Shown: in pieces, positions 9,469 through 16,789 of the stretch
Numbering within the stretch: position 1 is the first letter of the stretch
Layout of the letters: every line of letters starts with the position of its first letter
Origin: Endomicrobiales bacterium
Lineage (GTDB): Bacteria > Elusimicrobiota > Endomicrobiia > Endomicrobiales > JALOBY01
DNA length: 64,000 nt
NCBI GenBank assembly: GCA_023228045.1
Contig: JALOBY010000004.1
Location: 6,404-70,403, forward strand
Reading direction: 5' to 3'
The notes under the pieces: generated by a model
Databases searched by the model: none
Told to the model about the DNA's origin: nothing
Seen by the model: the letters and a program-made list of their open reading frames with translations, nothing else
Made by a program: the position numbers and the translations under genes

Positions 9469-10112
9469 TTTTTGTCTCCTATAAGAGATTTGGCATTTTC
9501 TTGCATTTCTCTATATGTGTTTTGGTTAAGACCGCTTGCGTTTAGAGTATTTATTATAATTTCCTTTGTAAGCAGATCGGTAAAGTGGTGTGTGTCTGAA
9601 TTTAACACAAGTTTCGCGCCAGCTTTTATTGCTGTATTTGCAACATGGGCATTTGTTGTGTTATGCCCATTACGGGTTGTAATTTCTAGATAAACGCCAA
9701 GTTTAGCGGCAAGGGATGCCTCTTCTTCAGATATATATCCAGGATGAGCAATTATATCTGCTTTGGCAATAATGCCCGATAGGTTTGTACCTTCTGGTAC
9801 CATTTCCGCTGGTGTTTGCCCGTGTATAACAACAATTTTTGCCCCTAGTTTACGGCAAAGTGCTACGGCATTTTTTATTTTTTCAGGTGGCACATATGTT
9901 ATTTCTATACCCGTAATGACTTTTATATTGTAATACTTTGAAAGGTCTGATGAGGCCTTTTTCATTCTGGTAATTATAAAGTCAAAGTTTGTAAAATCGC
10001 CATGATCTGTTAATGTAATAGCACTGTACCCCGCAAGCTTTGCTCGGTAAACGAGCTCAGAAGGAGTAAGTGTGCCATCAGAAAAAAATGTATGTGTGTG
10101 TAAGTCAATCAT
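9465..10112 (-). CDS. PHP-domain phosphoesterase
   Basis: PHP (polymerase and histidinol phosphatase) metal-dependent phosphoesterase of about 215 residues. DLHTHTFFSDGTLTPSE and LTDHGD supply the first metal ligands, GIEIT a third, IVIHGQT and IAHPG the next, and LNSDTHH the last. The frame also opens with TTG at 10121, but ATG 10112 has GAGG nine bases upstream. That GAGG lies inside the short palindrome at 10119-10144. The substrate is not determinable; histidinol phosphate or a nucleotide are family options. It heads a chain of overlapping genes running to GH57. Confidence 0.82.
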   Translation of the reverse strand: MIDLHTHTFFSDGTLTPSELVYRAKLAGYSAITLTDHGDFTNFDFIITRMKKASSDLSKYYNIKVITGIEITYVPPEKIKNAVALCRKLGAKIVVIHGQTPAEMVPEGTNLSGIIAKADIIAHPGYISEEEASLAAKLGVYLEITTRNGHNTTNAHVANTAIKAGAKLVLNSDTHHFTDLLTKEIIINTLNASGLNQNTYREMQENAKSLIGDKK

Positions 10113-10118
10113 AAATTT

Positions 10119-10144
10119 CAACCTCGCATTTTGCGATAGGTTTT
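10119..10144. repeat. solo short palindrome next to tRNA-Arg
   Basis: AACCTCGCATTTTGCGATAGGTT pairs end to end (AACCT with AGGTT, CGC with GCG). It matches the terminal palindrome of the 159-bp element at 35011 and 40489. It begins a few bases after the 3' end of tRNA-Arg and contains the ribosome-binding site of the next gene. Confidence 0.7.
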
Positions 10145-10147
10145 AAA

Positions 10148-10221
10148 CGCCCTCGGGCGGACTTGAACCACCAACCTTCTCCTTAGGACGGAGCGACTCT
10201 ATCCAGTTGAGTTACGAGGGC
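10148..10221 (-). tRNA. tRNA-Arg (anticodon CCU)
   Basis: Cloverleaf on the minus strand: acceptor GCCCTCG pairs with CGAGGGC, D stem ACTC/GAGT, anticodon loop GTCCTAA with anticodon CCT, T arm GGTGG-TTCAAGT-CCGCC, discriminator G. The CCA end is not encoded. Confidence 0.93.
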
Positions 10222-10257
10222 AAAAGCATAAGTTTATAAACTATGCGACTCTACTAA

Positions 10258-10785
10258 TTAGTATTTAATGAGTGAAACTACTTTGTTACCTTTAAGCTTT
10301 TCTCTGCCATTTAAAAATGTTAATTCAATTAAAAAGCCAATGCCAACAATTTTTGCTTTTAACTTTTCTACAAGTTCTATAGTTGCAGATACCGTGCCAC
10401 CTGTGGCAAGCAAATCATCAATTATAACTACCCGATCGCCTGGTTCTAAAGCGTCTGTGTGCATTTCAAGTGTAGCTTTCCCATATTCAAGGCAGTAAGA
10501 TGCCGCTATTGTTTTGTATGGAAGTTTGCCTTTTTTTCTTATAGGAACAATGCCAGTTTTTAGTTTGTAAGCAAGTGGTGCACCAAAAATAAAGCCACGC
10601 GATTCAATAACAACTACTTTGTCAATTTTTAATTTTTTAAATGCCTGCTCAAATTTATAAACAGCATTTGCAAAAAGAACAGGGTCAGCCAAAAGCCGGG
10701 TAATATCTTTGAATATTATACCTTTTCTGGGGAAGTTAGGAATATTTCTTATTGAATTTTTAAGTTTAAGATTTGTCCTATCCAT
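10258..10785 (-). CDS. apt: adenine phosphoribosyltransferase
   Basis: Purine salvage enzyme converting adenine plus PRPP to AMP in the cytosol. The 175-residue length, the N-terminal IRNIPNFPRKGIIFKDIT (characteristic of APRT), ESRGFIFGAPLA, and the PRPP-binding motif VVIIDDLLATGGT are all present. AAGGAG lies upstream of ATG 10785. It follows the acylphosphatase and the 53-codon sigma-like ORF on the same strand with an 18-base gap, so the three are likely one transcript. No anomaly is seen. Confidence 0.95.
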   Translation of the reverse strand: MDRTNLKLKNSIRNIPNFPRKGIIFKDITRLLADPVLFANAVYKFEQAFKKLKIDKVVVIESRGFIFGAPLAYKLKTGIVPIRKKGKLPYKTIAASYCLEYGKATLEMHTDALEPGDRVVIIDDLLATGGTVSATIELVEKLKAKIVGIGFLIELTFLNGREKLKGNKVVSLIKY

Positions 10786-10803
10786 GTTATTTACCTTCTC
10801 CTT

Positions 10804-10965
10804 TTAAAAATTTTGACGGATAATTGTTCCCCTAAGGCGTTCAAGAGCTTTTTTATTGCCTTTTACGGCTTTTTGCCACAGGGCAGAAAGTGTGTTTTTA
10901 GGAATATTTTCGGACAGTTTTTTTATTTCGTTAAAATATATTTTAATAGGGTCAAAGCGTTCCAT
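10804..10965 (-). CDS. 53-residue ORF resembling sigma-70 region 1.2
   Basis: A short frame runs from ATG 10965 to TAA 10804, two bases after the acylphosphatase stop. The product starts MERFDPIKIYFNEIKKLS and ends ALERLRGTIIRQNF, with WQKAVKGNKKALERL in between. It resembles sigma-70 region 1.2 (DPxxxYxxEIxxxxLL...L...xxGDxxAxxxL) but stops where region 2 would begin. It could be a small domain protein that touches RNA polymerase or promoter DNA, or the remains of a larger gene. Codon use matches the neighbours and the gene is tightly packed, which favours a real product. No strong ribosome-binding site is seen, so translation may be coupled to the upstream gene. Confidence 0.6.
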   Translation of the reverse strand: MERFDPIKIYFNEIKKLSENIPKNTLSALWQKAVKGNKKALERLRGTIIRQNF

Positions 10966-10967
10966 TT

Positions 10968-11252
10968 TTAGGGCTCAATCTCAAAGTATGCGAACGAATA
11001 TTTATTTATTAAAATTTTATTTATTGATATATTTTCTATTTTTGCTATACCATTGCCTTTTTTAAATTTCTCACAAAAAATATCAAGTATTTCTTTTGTA
11101 CCTTCGGCTATAATTTTAAGTGACCCGTCTGGTTGGTTATTAACCCAGCCAACTAATCCATGAGTGTCTGCAAGGTTTTTAACAAAATAGCGCATACCAA
11201 CGCCTTGCACAACACCAAAAACAATAAACTCGTATCTGTATATTTTATCCAT
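10968..11252 (-). CDS. acyP: acylphosphatase
   Basis: Small cytosolic enzyme of about 94 residues that hydrolyses acyl phosphates. The signature GVVQGVGMRYF carries the catalytic Arg, and GWVNNQPDGSLKIIAEG carries the catalytic Asn and the second signature. The frame is open upstream to 11321, but that part runs through the end of the preceding gene in another frame. ATG 11252 begins DKIYRYEFIVFG, the start of the fold, and overlaps the upstream stop by 8 bases. The sigma-like ORF and apt follow. Confidence 0.9.
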   Translation of the reverse strand: MDKIYRYEFIVFGVVQGVGMRYFVKNLADTHGLVGWVNNQPDGSLKIIAEGTKEILDIFCEKFKKGNGIAKIENISINKILINKYSFAYFEIEP

Positions 11253-11916
11253 TAAAGCCAGTAACGGTAATACCAAACATAAAATTGTCAAGCAAAATAT
11301 TTTTTGGCTTTGTAATATCAATCATAAAAAAATCAAGCTTCATCTCAGGGGCAGCTAAAAAACGCCAGCCAAAACTATAGTTGTCATTTATTGGGTTGTA
11401 GTCAAAAATAAATTGTTCCATCAATTGGCTTAAAGTAACACTCCAAAAGCACTCAAGCTTATTTTCCCAAAGCATACCGCCTTCAACATTTAAATCAAAA
11501 AAATCAGGTAAATATTTGCCAAATATTGCATAAAATGTTCCACGCCTTTGTGCAAGCGTTATGCTTAAAGGGTACAGATTTTCTTTAATTGCGCGGTATT
11601 TTGATTGGATGGAGAATTCATCTACTTTGCGTGTAAGGTTTTCTGAATCAAAAGAAGATAGTGGTGTTACATTACGCAAATCGAAACTTATACCAGCTTC
11701 AAAGTCCTTCAAAAAACCGTAGTCAATTCCGGGTGCAAAGCGGTGCAAGCCAAAACTCCATTCATTTTTATCCAATGTATAAACAGATGGCGTTTGTATA
11801 TTGCCCGAATGTCCTGTTAAATTTTGCGCGGTGTTAAAGTACTGGTAGTTTTCATACGCACTTGCCAAAGAACTTAAAAACAGCAGCAAAACAGAAAAAA
11901 CAATTATTTTTATCAT
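11245..11916 (-). CDS. exported YjbH-like outer-membrane protein
   Basis: A 223-residue protein with a signal peptide (hydrophobic MIKIIVFSVLLLFLSSLASA, cleavage near ASA-YE). The mature start, GHSGNIQTPSVYTLDKNEWSFGLHRF, resembles the 'TG..xTPxAyxLxxGxxxxG' opening of YjbH-type and related short barrels, and the rest alternates aromatic and polar residues. No function can be assigned; the resemblance is by pattern only. It overlaps the acylphosphatase start by 8 bases and lies just downstream of tRNA-Pro(CGG). Confidence 0.6.
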   Translation of the reverse strand: MIKIIVFSVLLLFLSSLASAYENYQYFNTAQNLTGHSGNIQTPSVYTLDKNEWSFGLHRFAPGIDYGFLKDFEAGISFDLRNVTPLSSFDSENLTRKVDEFSIQSKYRAIKENLYPLSITLAQRRGTFYAIFGKYLPDFFDLNVEGGMLWENKLECFWSVTLSQLMEQFIFDYNPINDNYSFGWRFLAAPEMKLDFFMIDITKPKNILLDNFMFGITVTGFNG

Positions 11917-11926
11917 TGTATATGAA

Positions 11927-12000
11927 TCGGGGCGACTGGATTTGAACCAGCGACCTCACGGTCCCGAACCGTGCGTTCTAGCCAGCTGAACTACGCCCCG
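11927..12000 (-). tRNA. tRNA-Pro (anticodon CGG)
   Basis: Minus-strand cloverleaf: acceptor CGGGGCG/CGCCCCG, anticodon stem CACGG/CCGTG around TTCGGGA giving CGG, T arm GCTGG-TTCAAAT-CCAGT, discriminator A. No encoded CCA. Confidence 0.95.
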
Positions 12001-12051
12001 CCGTCGTAAAACTTAGTGTATTCTAACAAATTGAATGTTTTAAAAGCAATT

Positions 12052-12393
12052 TTAAAGATATTTAAGAAAAGTGTTTTTTTCGTCAACAATCACATTTTTT
12101 GCCTGTGGCGTATTATCTGCAAGCTCAAAGCCCATAATTATTATTTTTTCCCCTGTCTTAATAAGGTGTGCCGCGGCACCATTCATACAAATTACACCAG
12201 AATTGCGTAGGCCTGTCATAACATAGGTTTCTAGCCTTGCACCAGATGTAATGCTTGAAACAAGCACTTTTTCACCTTTCAAAAGCCCCGCTTTTTCAAT
12301 TAACTCTTCATCTATTGTAATACTGCCTGTATAGTTAATGTTAGCTTCTGTGACCGTTGCTCTGTGAATTTTTGACCTTAAAAACCATCTCAT
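12052..12393 (-). CDS. panD: aspartate 1-decarboxylase
   Basis: Pyruvoyl enzyme producing beta-alanine for pantothenate and coenzyme A. The precursor self-cleaves at Gly-Ser; that site is visible as YTGSITID with Gly23-Ser24. The N-terminal MRWFLRSKIHRATVTEA and the ITSGARLETYV segment are family-typical, as is the 113-residue length. It sits between two tRNA-Pro genes on the same strand and no other pantothenate gene is present in the window. No maturation factor (PanM/PanZ) is seen nearby. Confidence 0.95.
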   Translation of the reverse strand: MRWFLRSKIHRATVTEANINYTGSITIDEELIEKAGLLKGEKVLVSSITSGARLETYVMTGLRNSGVICMNGAAAHLIKTGEKIIIMGFELADNTPQAKNVIVDEKNTFLKYL

Positions 12394-12427
12394 AGTTTCC
12401 CTCGAGTTTTATTTTACAGCAATAGAA

Positions 12428-12501
12428 TCGGGGCGGCCGGACTTGAACCGGCGACCTCTCCCACCCCAAGGGAGTGCGCTAGCCAACTACGCTACGCCCC
12501 G
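12428..12501 (-). tRNA. tRNA-Pro (anticodon GGG)
   Basis: Minus-strand cloverleaf: acceptor CGGGGCG/CGCCCCG, anticodon stem CTCCC/GGGAG around TTGGGGT giving GGG, T arm GCCGG-TTCAAGT-CCGGC, discriminator A. No encoded CCA. The acceptor is identical to that of the CGG isoacceptor about 430 bases away. Confidence 0.95.
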
Positions 12502-12533
12502 ATAGTTAACCGTTTTATACTGGGGTAATAAAT

Positions 12534-12911
12534 TTATTGCTGCTTTAAAATTTTTACTATTGCTTCAATATCTGACCGTATTTCTCTGATTGCTTGTGGG
12601 TTAATAAATGTCCCAATGCCAAGGTTTAGCTGGTTTTCATTTGTGTTATCTTTTTTACGCCTGTCAACGGCAAGTGTTTTTCTTGCTCCTGCAATAGTGA
12701 ACTTTTTAGTGTATAAGAGTTCTTTTATACTAAATAGCAATTCAATATCTTTTTTTGTGTACTTTCTTTGACCAGAGATTCTCCTTTGAGGGTGAAGTGT
12801 TTTAAACTCACTTTCCCAATAACGCAATACATAGGGCTTTATTTGCAGTAATTGGCTAACCTCACCTATGGAAAAAAATTCTTTTTCAGGAAGTGCTGGT
12901 ATTTCACTCAT
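12534..12911 (-). CDS. MerR-family transcriptional regulator
   Basis: A 125-residue DNA-binding protein. The N-terminal half is a MerR winged helix: FFSIGEVSQLLQIKPYVLRYWESEF followed by RRISGQRKYTKKDIELLFSIKELL. The C-terminal part is short and lacks the cysteines of metal sensors or a large effector domain, as in the compact MerR proteins that often sit next to HU/IHF genes. It is downstream of HU and gpsA on the same strand with a 110-base gap. Target and effector are unknown. Confidence 0.85.
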   Translation of the reverse strand: MSEIPALPEKEFFSIGEVSQLLQIKPYVLRYWESEFKTLHPQRRISGQRKYTKKDIELLFSIKELLYTKKFTIAGARKTLAVDRRKKDNTNENQLNLGIGTFINPQAIREIRSDIEAIVKILKQQ

Positions 12912-13021
12912 AGTTGTAATCCTTAAAGTAAGACTTAAACATTAAACCAAAAAAATAAATACAAATCAAAAAAATTTATAATTTTTAATAATATCATGTT
13001 ACAAAAAGCAATTGAGCAAAA

Positions 13022-13282
13022 CTATTTAAAAAAATCTTTTGCAATTTTAAAACGAATCTTTTTGCGTGGAGTTATTTGCAACCTTTGGCCTGTTTTTGGA
13101 TTTCTGCCACCTTTTGGTTTTGTTGTAAAAGCTCTGAAACTGCCAAAGCCGGATATTACAACTTTTTCGTCGTTTGTAATGGCTTTTTTCATATTGGAGA
13201 AGATATTTTCAAGCGCGTCTTTTGCCTCTTTTTTTGTGCTTAACACTTTTTGCAAGTTGTCGATTAAATTTAGTTTGTTCAT
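13022..13282 (-). CDS. HU/IHF-family nucleoid protein
   Basis: An 86-residue histone-like protein that bends DNA non-specifically or at particular sites. ISGFGSFRAF and the beta-arm GGRNPKTGQRL (with the intercalating proline motif RNPKTG) are canonical, as is the C-terminal KIRFKIAKDFFK. It lies 41 bases after gpsA on the same strand. HU versus IHF identity cannot be fixed by motif alone. Confidence 0.93.
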   Translation of the reverse strand: MNKLNLIDNLQKVLSTKKEAKDALENIFSNMKKAITNDEKVVISGFGSFRAFTTKPKGGRNPKTGQRLQITPRKKIRFKIAKDFFK

Positions 13283-13323
13283 TCTTTACTCCATATGGTT
13301 TAAATATTTAACTAATTACATCA

Positions 13324-14346
13324 TCAGAAATTTTCGTAAATTAGTTCCTCAGGTTTTGCCTGCCGAAGCATTAGTTCTTGTAAAGCATCTTTTGGGGGCT
13401 TGTTGTTATAGAGCACTGAGTAAATTTGTTTTGTTATTGGTAAATCGAGGCCGAACTTTTCTGCAAGATCAAATGCGCTTTTTGTGGTTTTTACCCCTTC
13501 TGCAATCATAAGTACACCTTTTTCCGCAGCAGAGAGTGTTTGCCCCCGCCCAAGTTTTTCACCCAAAGTGCGGTTTCTGGAGTACTTAGAAAAACATGTA
13601 ACCATTAAATCACCAAGCCCAGCAAGGCCTAAATATGTTGAAGTATCTCCACCCATCTTAACACCAAGTTTGATCATTTCACGCAAGGCACGGGTAATTA
13701 GTGCCGCTTTTGTATTATCGCCTAAAGCAAGCCCGTCGCACATGCCGGCAGCTATTGCGTAAATGTTTTTTAGAGCGCCTGCGGTTTGCACACCAGTTAT
13801 GTCGCTCTGTGTATAAATTCTAAAGAAATCTGTCATAAACAGCTCTTGTACTTTTATAGCTGCAAGGATATCTTTGCTTGCGCTAACGGCTGCTGTTGGA
13901 ATTTTTATAGATACTTCTTCGGCATGTGTTGGACCTGAAATGGCAACAATTTGTTCGTTATTTTTTTCCCCAAGTTCATCTAAAATTATTTCTGTCATTA
14001 AGCTTAAAGTTGAATTTTCTATTCCTTTTACTGCAGATATAAGTGTTGTGTTAGTAAGGTTTGCATTTGAGCGCTTAAGGGTTTTGGCAACACTTCTGAG
14101 TGTGTGAGATGGCACAACAAATAACAAGAAGTCGGCAGAGTTTGCCGCAGTAAAAATATCGCTTGTGACAAAAATTTCTTTTGATAATGTTGCTTGCGGG
14201 AAAAAGGAAAGTTTTCTGCTTTGAGATAATTTTGACGCGTTTATAGGATCAAACTCCCAAAGCGTAACATTGTTGCCTTTTTGCGCTAGAAGGTTGGCAA
14301 GAGTTATTCCCCAAGATCCTGCCCCAAGTACACCCACAGTAGTCAT
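13324..14346 (-). CDS. gpsA: glycerol-3-phosphate dehydrogenase [NAD(P)+]
   Basis: Makes sn-glycerol 3-phosphate from dihydroxyacetone phosphate for phospholipid synthesis. GAGSWGITLANLLAQKG is the N-terminal nucleotide-binding motif; SGPTHAEEV and the helical-domain segments AGALKNIYAIAAGMCDGL and GLAGLGDLMVTCFS with RNRTLGEKLG are diagnostic. Length 340 is normal. It overlaps plsY by 4 bases, which is functionally apt because PlsY uses its product. Confidence 0.95.
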   Translation of the reverse strand: MTTVGVLGAGSWGITLANLLAQKGNNVTLWEFDPINASKLSQSRKLSFFPQATLSKEIFVTSDIFTAANSADFLLFVVPSHTLRSVAKTLKRSNANLTNTTLISAVKGIENSTLSLMTEIILDELGEKNNEQIVAISGPTHAEEVSIKIPTAAVSASKDILAAIKVQELFMTDFFRIYTQSDITGVQTAGALKNIYAIAAGMCDGLALGDNTKAALITRALREMIKLGVKMGGDTSTYLGLAGLGDLMVTCFSKYSRNRTLGEKLGRGQTLSAAEKGVLMIAEGVKTTKSAFDLAEKFGLDLPITKQIYSVLYNNKPPKDALQELMLRQAKPEELIYENF

Positions 14347-14945
14347 AGTTTTTCCTTTTTAAATATTTTAAGCTTATTTTCTTTGCCGGCAAGTAGCCGC
14401 TTTATGTTTGGGATGTGTTTTATTAGAACTGTAATAGAAATTAGCAATGAAAAAATAAAAATTAGTTTGCTACTTTTTGTTATTAGTACAAATATCGGCA
14501 GGCAAAAAGCTGCAAGAATTGAAGCAAGCGATATATAGCCAAATATAGTAAATACCACAATGAAAACACCAAGCGCAAAGAGCACTGATAGTGGCATTAG
14601 TGCTAAAAAAACACCGGCGGCAGTTGCTACACCTTTGCCACCTTTAAAACCTAAAAAGACCGTCCACATGTGCCCTATTATCGCACATAAGCCAGCAATC
14701 ACCGCAGTGCTTTGGTTGCCCCAGATGGATGCCGCAACAAAGACAGGTAAAAAGCCCTTAGCACTATCAAGTAATAAAGTTATCACACCGGCAATTGGCC
14801 CTGCAACTCTAAAAACATTTGTAGCTCCTGGGTTTGCCGATCCGTATTTGCGTATATTAAGCCCAGTAAACAACTTTGTGATTATAAAGCCAAAAGGTAT
14901 GGCACCGCAAAGATAAGAGAAAATAATAATAAGTAGCAGTTTCAT
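14343..14945 (-). CDS. plsY: acyl-phosphate:glycerol-3-phosphate acyltransferase
   Basis: Integral inner-membrane acyltransferase that transfers an acyl chain from acyl-phosphate to glycerol 3-phosphate, the first step of phospholipid synthesis. Conserved cytoplasmic motifs are visible: YGSANPGATNVFRVAG, LGFKGGKGVATAAGV, and a following GxxxxxF-type helix. Several hydrophobic segments span the 200 residues. It overlaps gpsA and der by 4 bases each, so the three are translationally coupled. Confidence 0.95.
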   Translation of the reverse strand: MKLLLIIIFSYLCGAIPFGFIITKLFTGLNIRKYGSANPGATNVFRVAGPIAGVITLLLDSAKGFLPVFVAASIWGNQSTAVIAGLCAIIGHMWTVFLGFKGGKGVATAAGVFLALMPLSVLFALGVFIVVFTIFGYISLASILAAFCLPIFVLITKSSKLIFIFSLLISITVLIKHIPNIKRLLAGKENKLKIFKKEKL

Positions 14946-16261
14946 TTTCGATTATTCCTAACACGGTTGTCTCTAAAATCTAAAGATATTGGAGAACCGA
15001 CAAAACCAAAATGTTCTCTCAGAGAGTTTTCTATATAGCGTTTGTATGAAAAATGAAGAATTTCTAAATCGTTAAATATGTAAGTAAATTTTGGCGGTTT
15101 AGTTCCTGTTTGCATTACTTCTTGAATTCTAAGTACTTTGCCAAAGCGCGAGTATGGTTTGCGTGATTCAGCTTGAAGCGACACTTCTTTTAGTTCTTCT
15201 TGAGGAACCGTTTTTGAATATTGAGTGTAAATTTCGGAAACCTCATCTAATATTCTTTCTGTGCGCAAACCGGTTTTAGCAGAAATATAAATAATTTTTG
15301 TCCAAGATATAAACTTCATTTTTTGTTCAAGGTCTCTTAGGAGTTTTTTTGCTTCTTCCTCTCTTTCTTCAATTAAGTCCCACTTATTTATTGCCACAAG
15401 GCACGCACATCGGCTTTCTAAAATAAGTTCCGCTATTTTTGTATCGGTATCGCCTATTCCTTGATCGCCATCAATTAACAACACAGCTACATCGGCTGAT
15501 TCCAATGCTTTTCTTGCGCTTAGTGCGGATAAATAATCTAAGTCGTTTTTGTAAATTCTACTTTTATGTAGTCCCGGGGTGTCTATTAAAATGAAGTCCT
15601 GATTATTTCTTTGCAACCTAGCGTCTATAGCTTCACGGGTAGTGCCAGGTGTTGAGCTAACTATGCTTCTGTAATTTTTGCAAAGAGCATTTACAAGTGA
15701 TGATTTACCTGAGTTTGGTTTTCCAACAAGTGCGATTTTTATGCAGTTGTGCTCAAGCGGGGCGTTTGGCGAGTTTTCATCTAATAGTCCACAGGCACGG
15801 TCTAAGAGTTCTGCAATGTTTAGCCCGTGAGTAGAAGAAATTCCAACCATATTCTTTATGCCGAGTTTTGTGAAGTCAAAAAGTTTTAATTCATCTTTTT
15901 CCGTGTCAATTTTATTTACGGCTAAAACTGTTTTTATGTTTTTTTTACGCAATGTTTTAAGTAGCCCTAGGTCTAATGGCATTATCCCAGTTTGGGAGTC
16001 AACAACAAAAATAGCGACTTGCGAACTTGATAGGGCCACATTCATTTGTTTTTCTATTTCTTTAGAAAATTCTGATGTTTCATCGCCCCATCCACCTGTA
16101 TCAACAATGGAGTAGCTTTTAGCACCCCAAAAAAAAGTTGAACAGTTTGTGTCTCTAGTAGTTCCGGGAAGATGGTGCACCAATGCCTTTCTTTGCCCGA
16201 TTATGCGGTTAAAGAGTGTTGATTTGCCAACATTTGGTCTGCCAATAATTGCAATTTGCAT
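14942..16261 (-). CDS. der: ribosome-assembly GTPase Der (EngA)
   Basis: Essential GTPase with two tandem G domains and a C-terminal KH-like domain, needed for 50S maturation. G1 of the first domain is GRPNVGKSTLF with DTGGW as G3 and NKID as G4. The second domain has GKPNSGKSSL, DTPGL and NKWD. The C-terminal part (SRKPYSRFGKVLRIQEVMQ onward) is the KH domain. Length 439 is typical. It sits two bases downstream of pgsA and overlaps plsY. Confidence 0.96.
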   Translation of the reverse strand: MQIAIIGRPNVGKSTLFNRIIGQRKALVHHLPGTTRDTNCSTFFWGAKSYSIVDTGGWGDETSEFSKEIEKQMNVALSSSQVAIFVVDSQTGIMPLDLGLLKTLRKKNIKTVLAVNKIDTEKDELKLFDFTKLGIKNMVGISSTHGLNIAELLDRACGLLDENSPNAPLEHNCIKIALVGKPNSGKSSLVNALCKNYRSIVSSTPGTTREAIDARLQRNNQDFILIDTPGLHKSRIYKNDLDYLSALSARKALESADVAVLLIDGDQGIGDTDTKIAELILESRCACLVAINKWDLIEEREEEAKKLLRDLEQKMKFISWTKIIYISAKTGLRTERILDEVSEIYTQYSKTVPQEELKEVSLQAESRKPYSRFGKVLRIQEVMQTGTKPPKFTYIFNDLEILHFSYKRYIENSLREHFGFVGSPISLDFRDNRVRNNRK

Positions 16262-16263
16262 AG

Positions 16264-16788
16264 TTAATTTTGCTTTCCAAGTTTTTTTGAACCGGCGATA
16301 AGATAATCAACACAAGATATTGCAGTTATTATTACCATTGAAGTTGTTAAAGCCTGCATAAGCTGTGCTGGAAGTTTAAACAGTAAAAACAAAATTGTAA
16401 GCATTTGTATTATAGTTGTAAGTTTGCCTAAAAAGCGCGGAGTAATTTCTTTTGAGTTTGTTAGAAAATAAATGAGCATCCAGCCAAGCACAATAATTAG
16501 ATCACGGCTTAAGATTACAACAAAAATCCACAATGGAATTATTTTTAAATAAACAAGCGTAATAAAAGAAGAAAGCATTAGCAGTTTATCGGCCAGTGGG
16601 TCTAAAAATGAACCAAGCTGTGTTTTTTGTTTTTTCCAGCGGGCTACAAAACCGTCAAGTGCGTCGGTAACAATGGTTAGAGAAAATATTATTGCAGGTA
16701 CCGGGTGTATGCCTTGCAGCAGTGTAACAATAAAAACTGGTATAAGAGCTATGCGCACTATCGTTATTTTGTTTGCCAATGTCATCAT
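16264..16788 (-). CDS. pgsA: CDP-diacylglycerol-glycerol-3-phosphate 3-phosphatidyltransferase
   Basis: Inner-membrane CDP-alcohol phosphatidyltransferase that makes phosphatidylglycerol phosphate. The motif D-G-x2-A-R-x8-G-x3-D-x3-D is clear as TDALDGFVARWKKQKTQLGSFLDPLADK. The N-terminal LANKITIVRIALIPVF and four to five further hydrophobic segments fit the family; length is 174. It belongs to the phospholipid cluster with plsY and gpsA, separated by der. HflX lies one base upstream. Confidence 0.93.
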   Translation of the reverse strand: MMTLANKITIVRIALIPVFIVTLLQGIHPVPAIIFSLTIVTDALDGFVARWKKQKTQLGSFLDPLADKLLMLSSFITLVYLKIIPLWIFVVILSRDLIIVLGWMLIYFLTNSKEITPRFLGKLTTIIQMLTILFLLFKLPAQLMQALTTSMVIITAISCVDYLIAGSKKLGKQN

Positions 16789-16789
16789 T

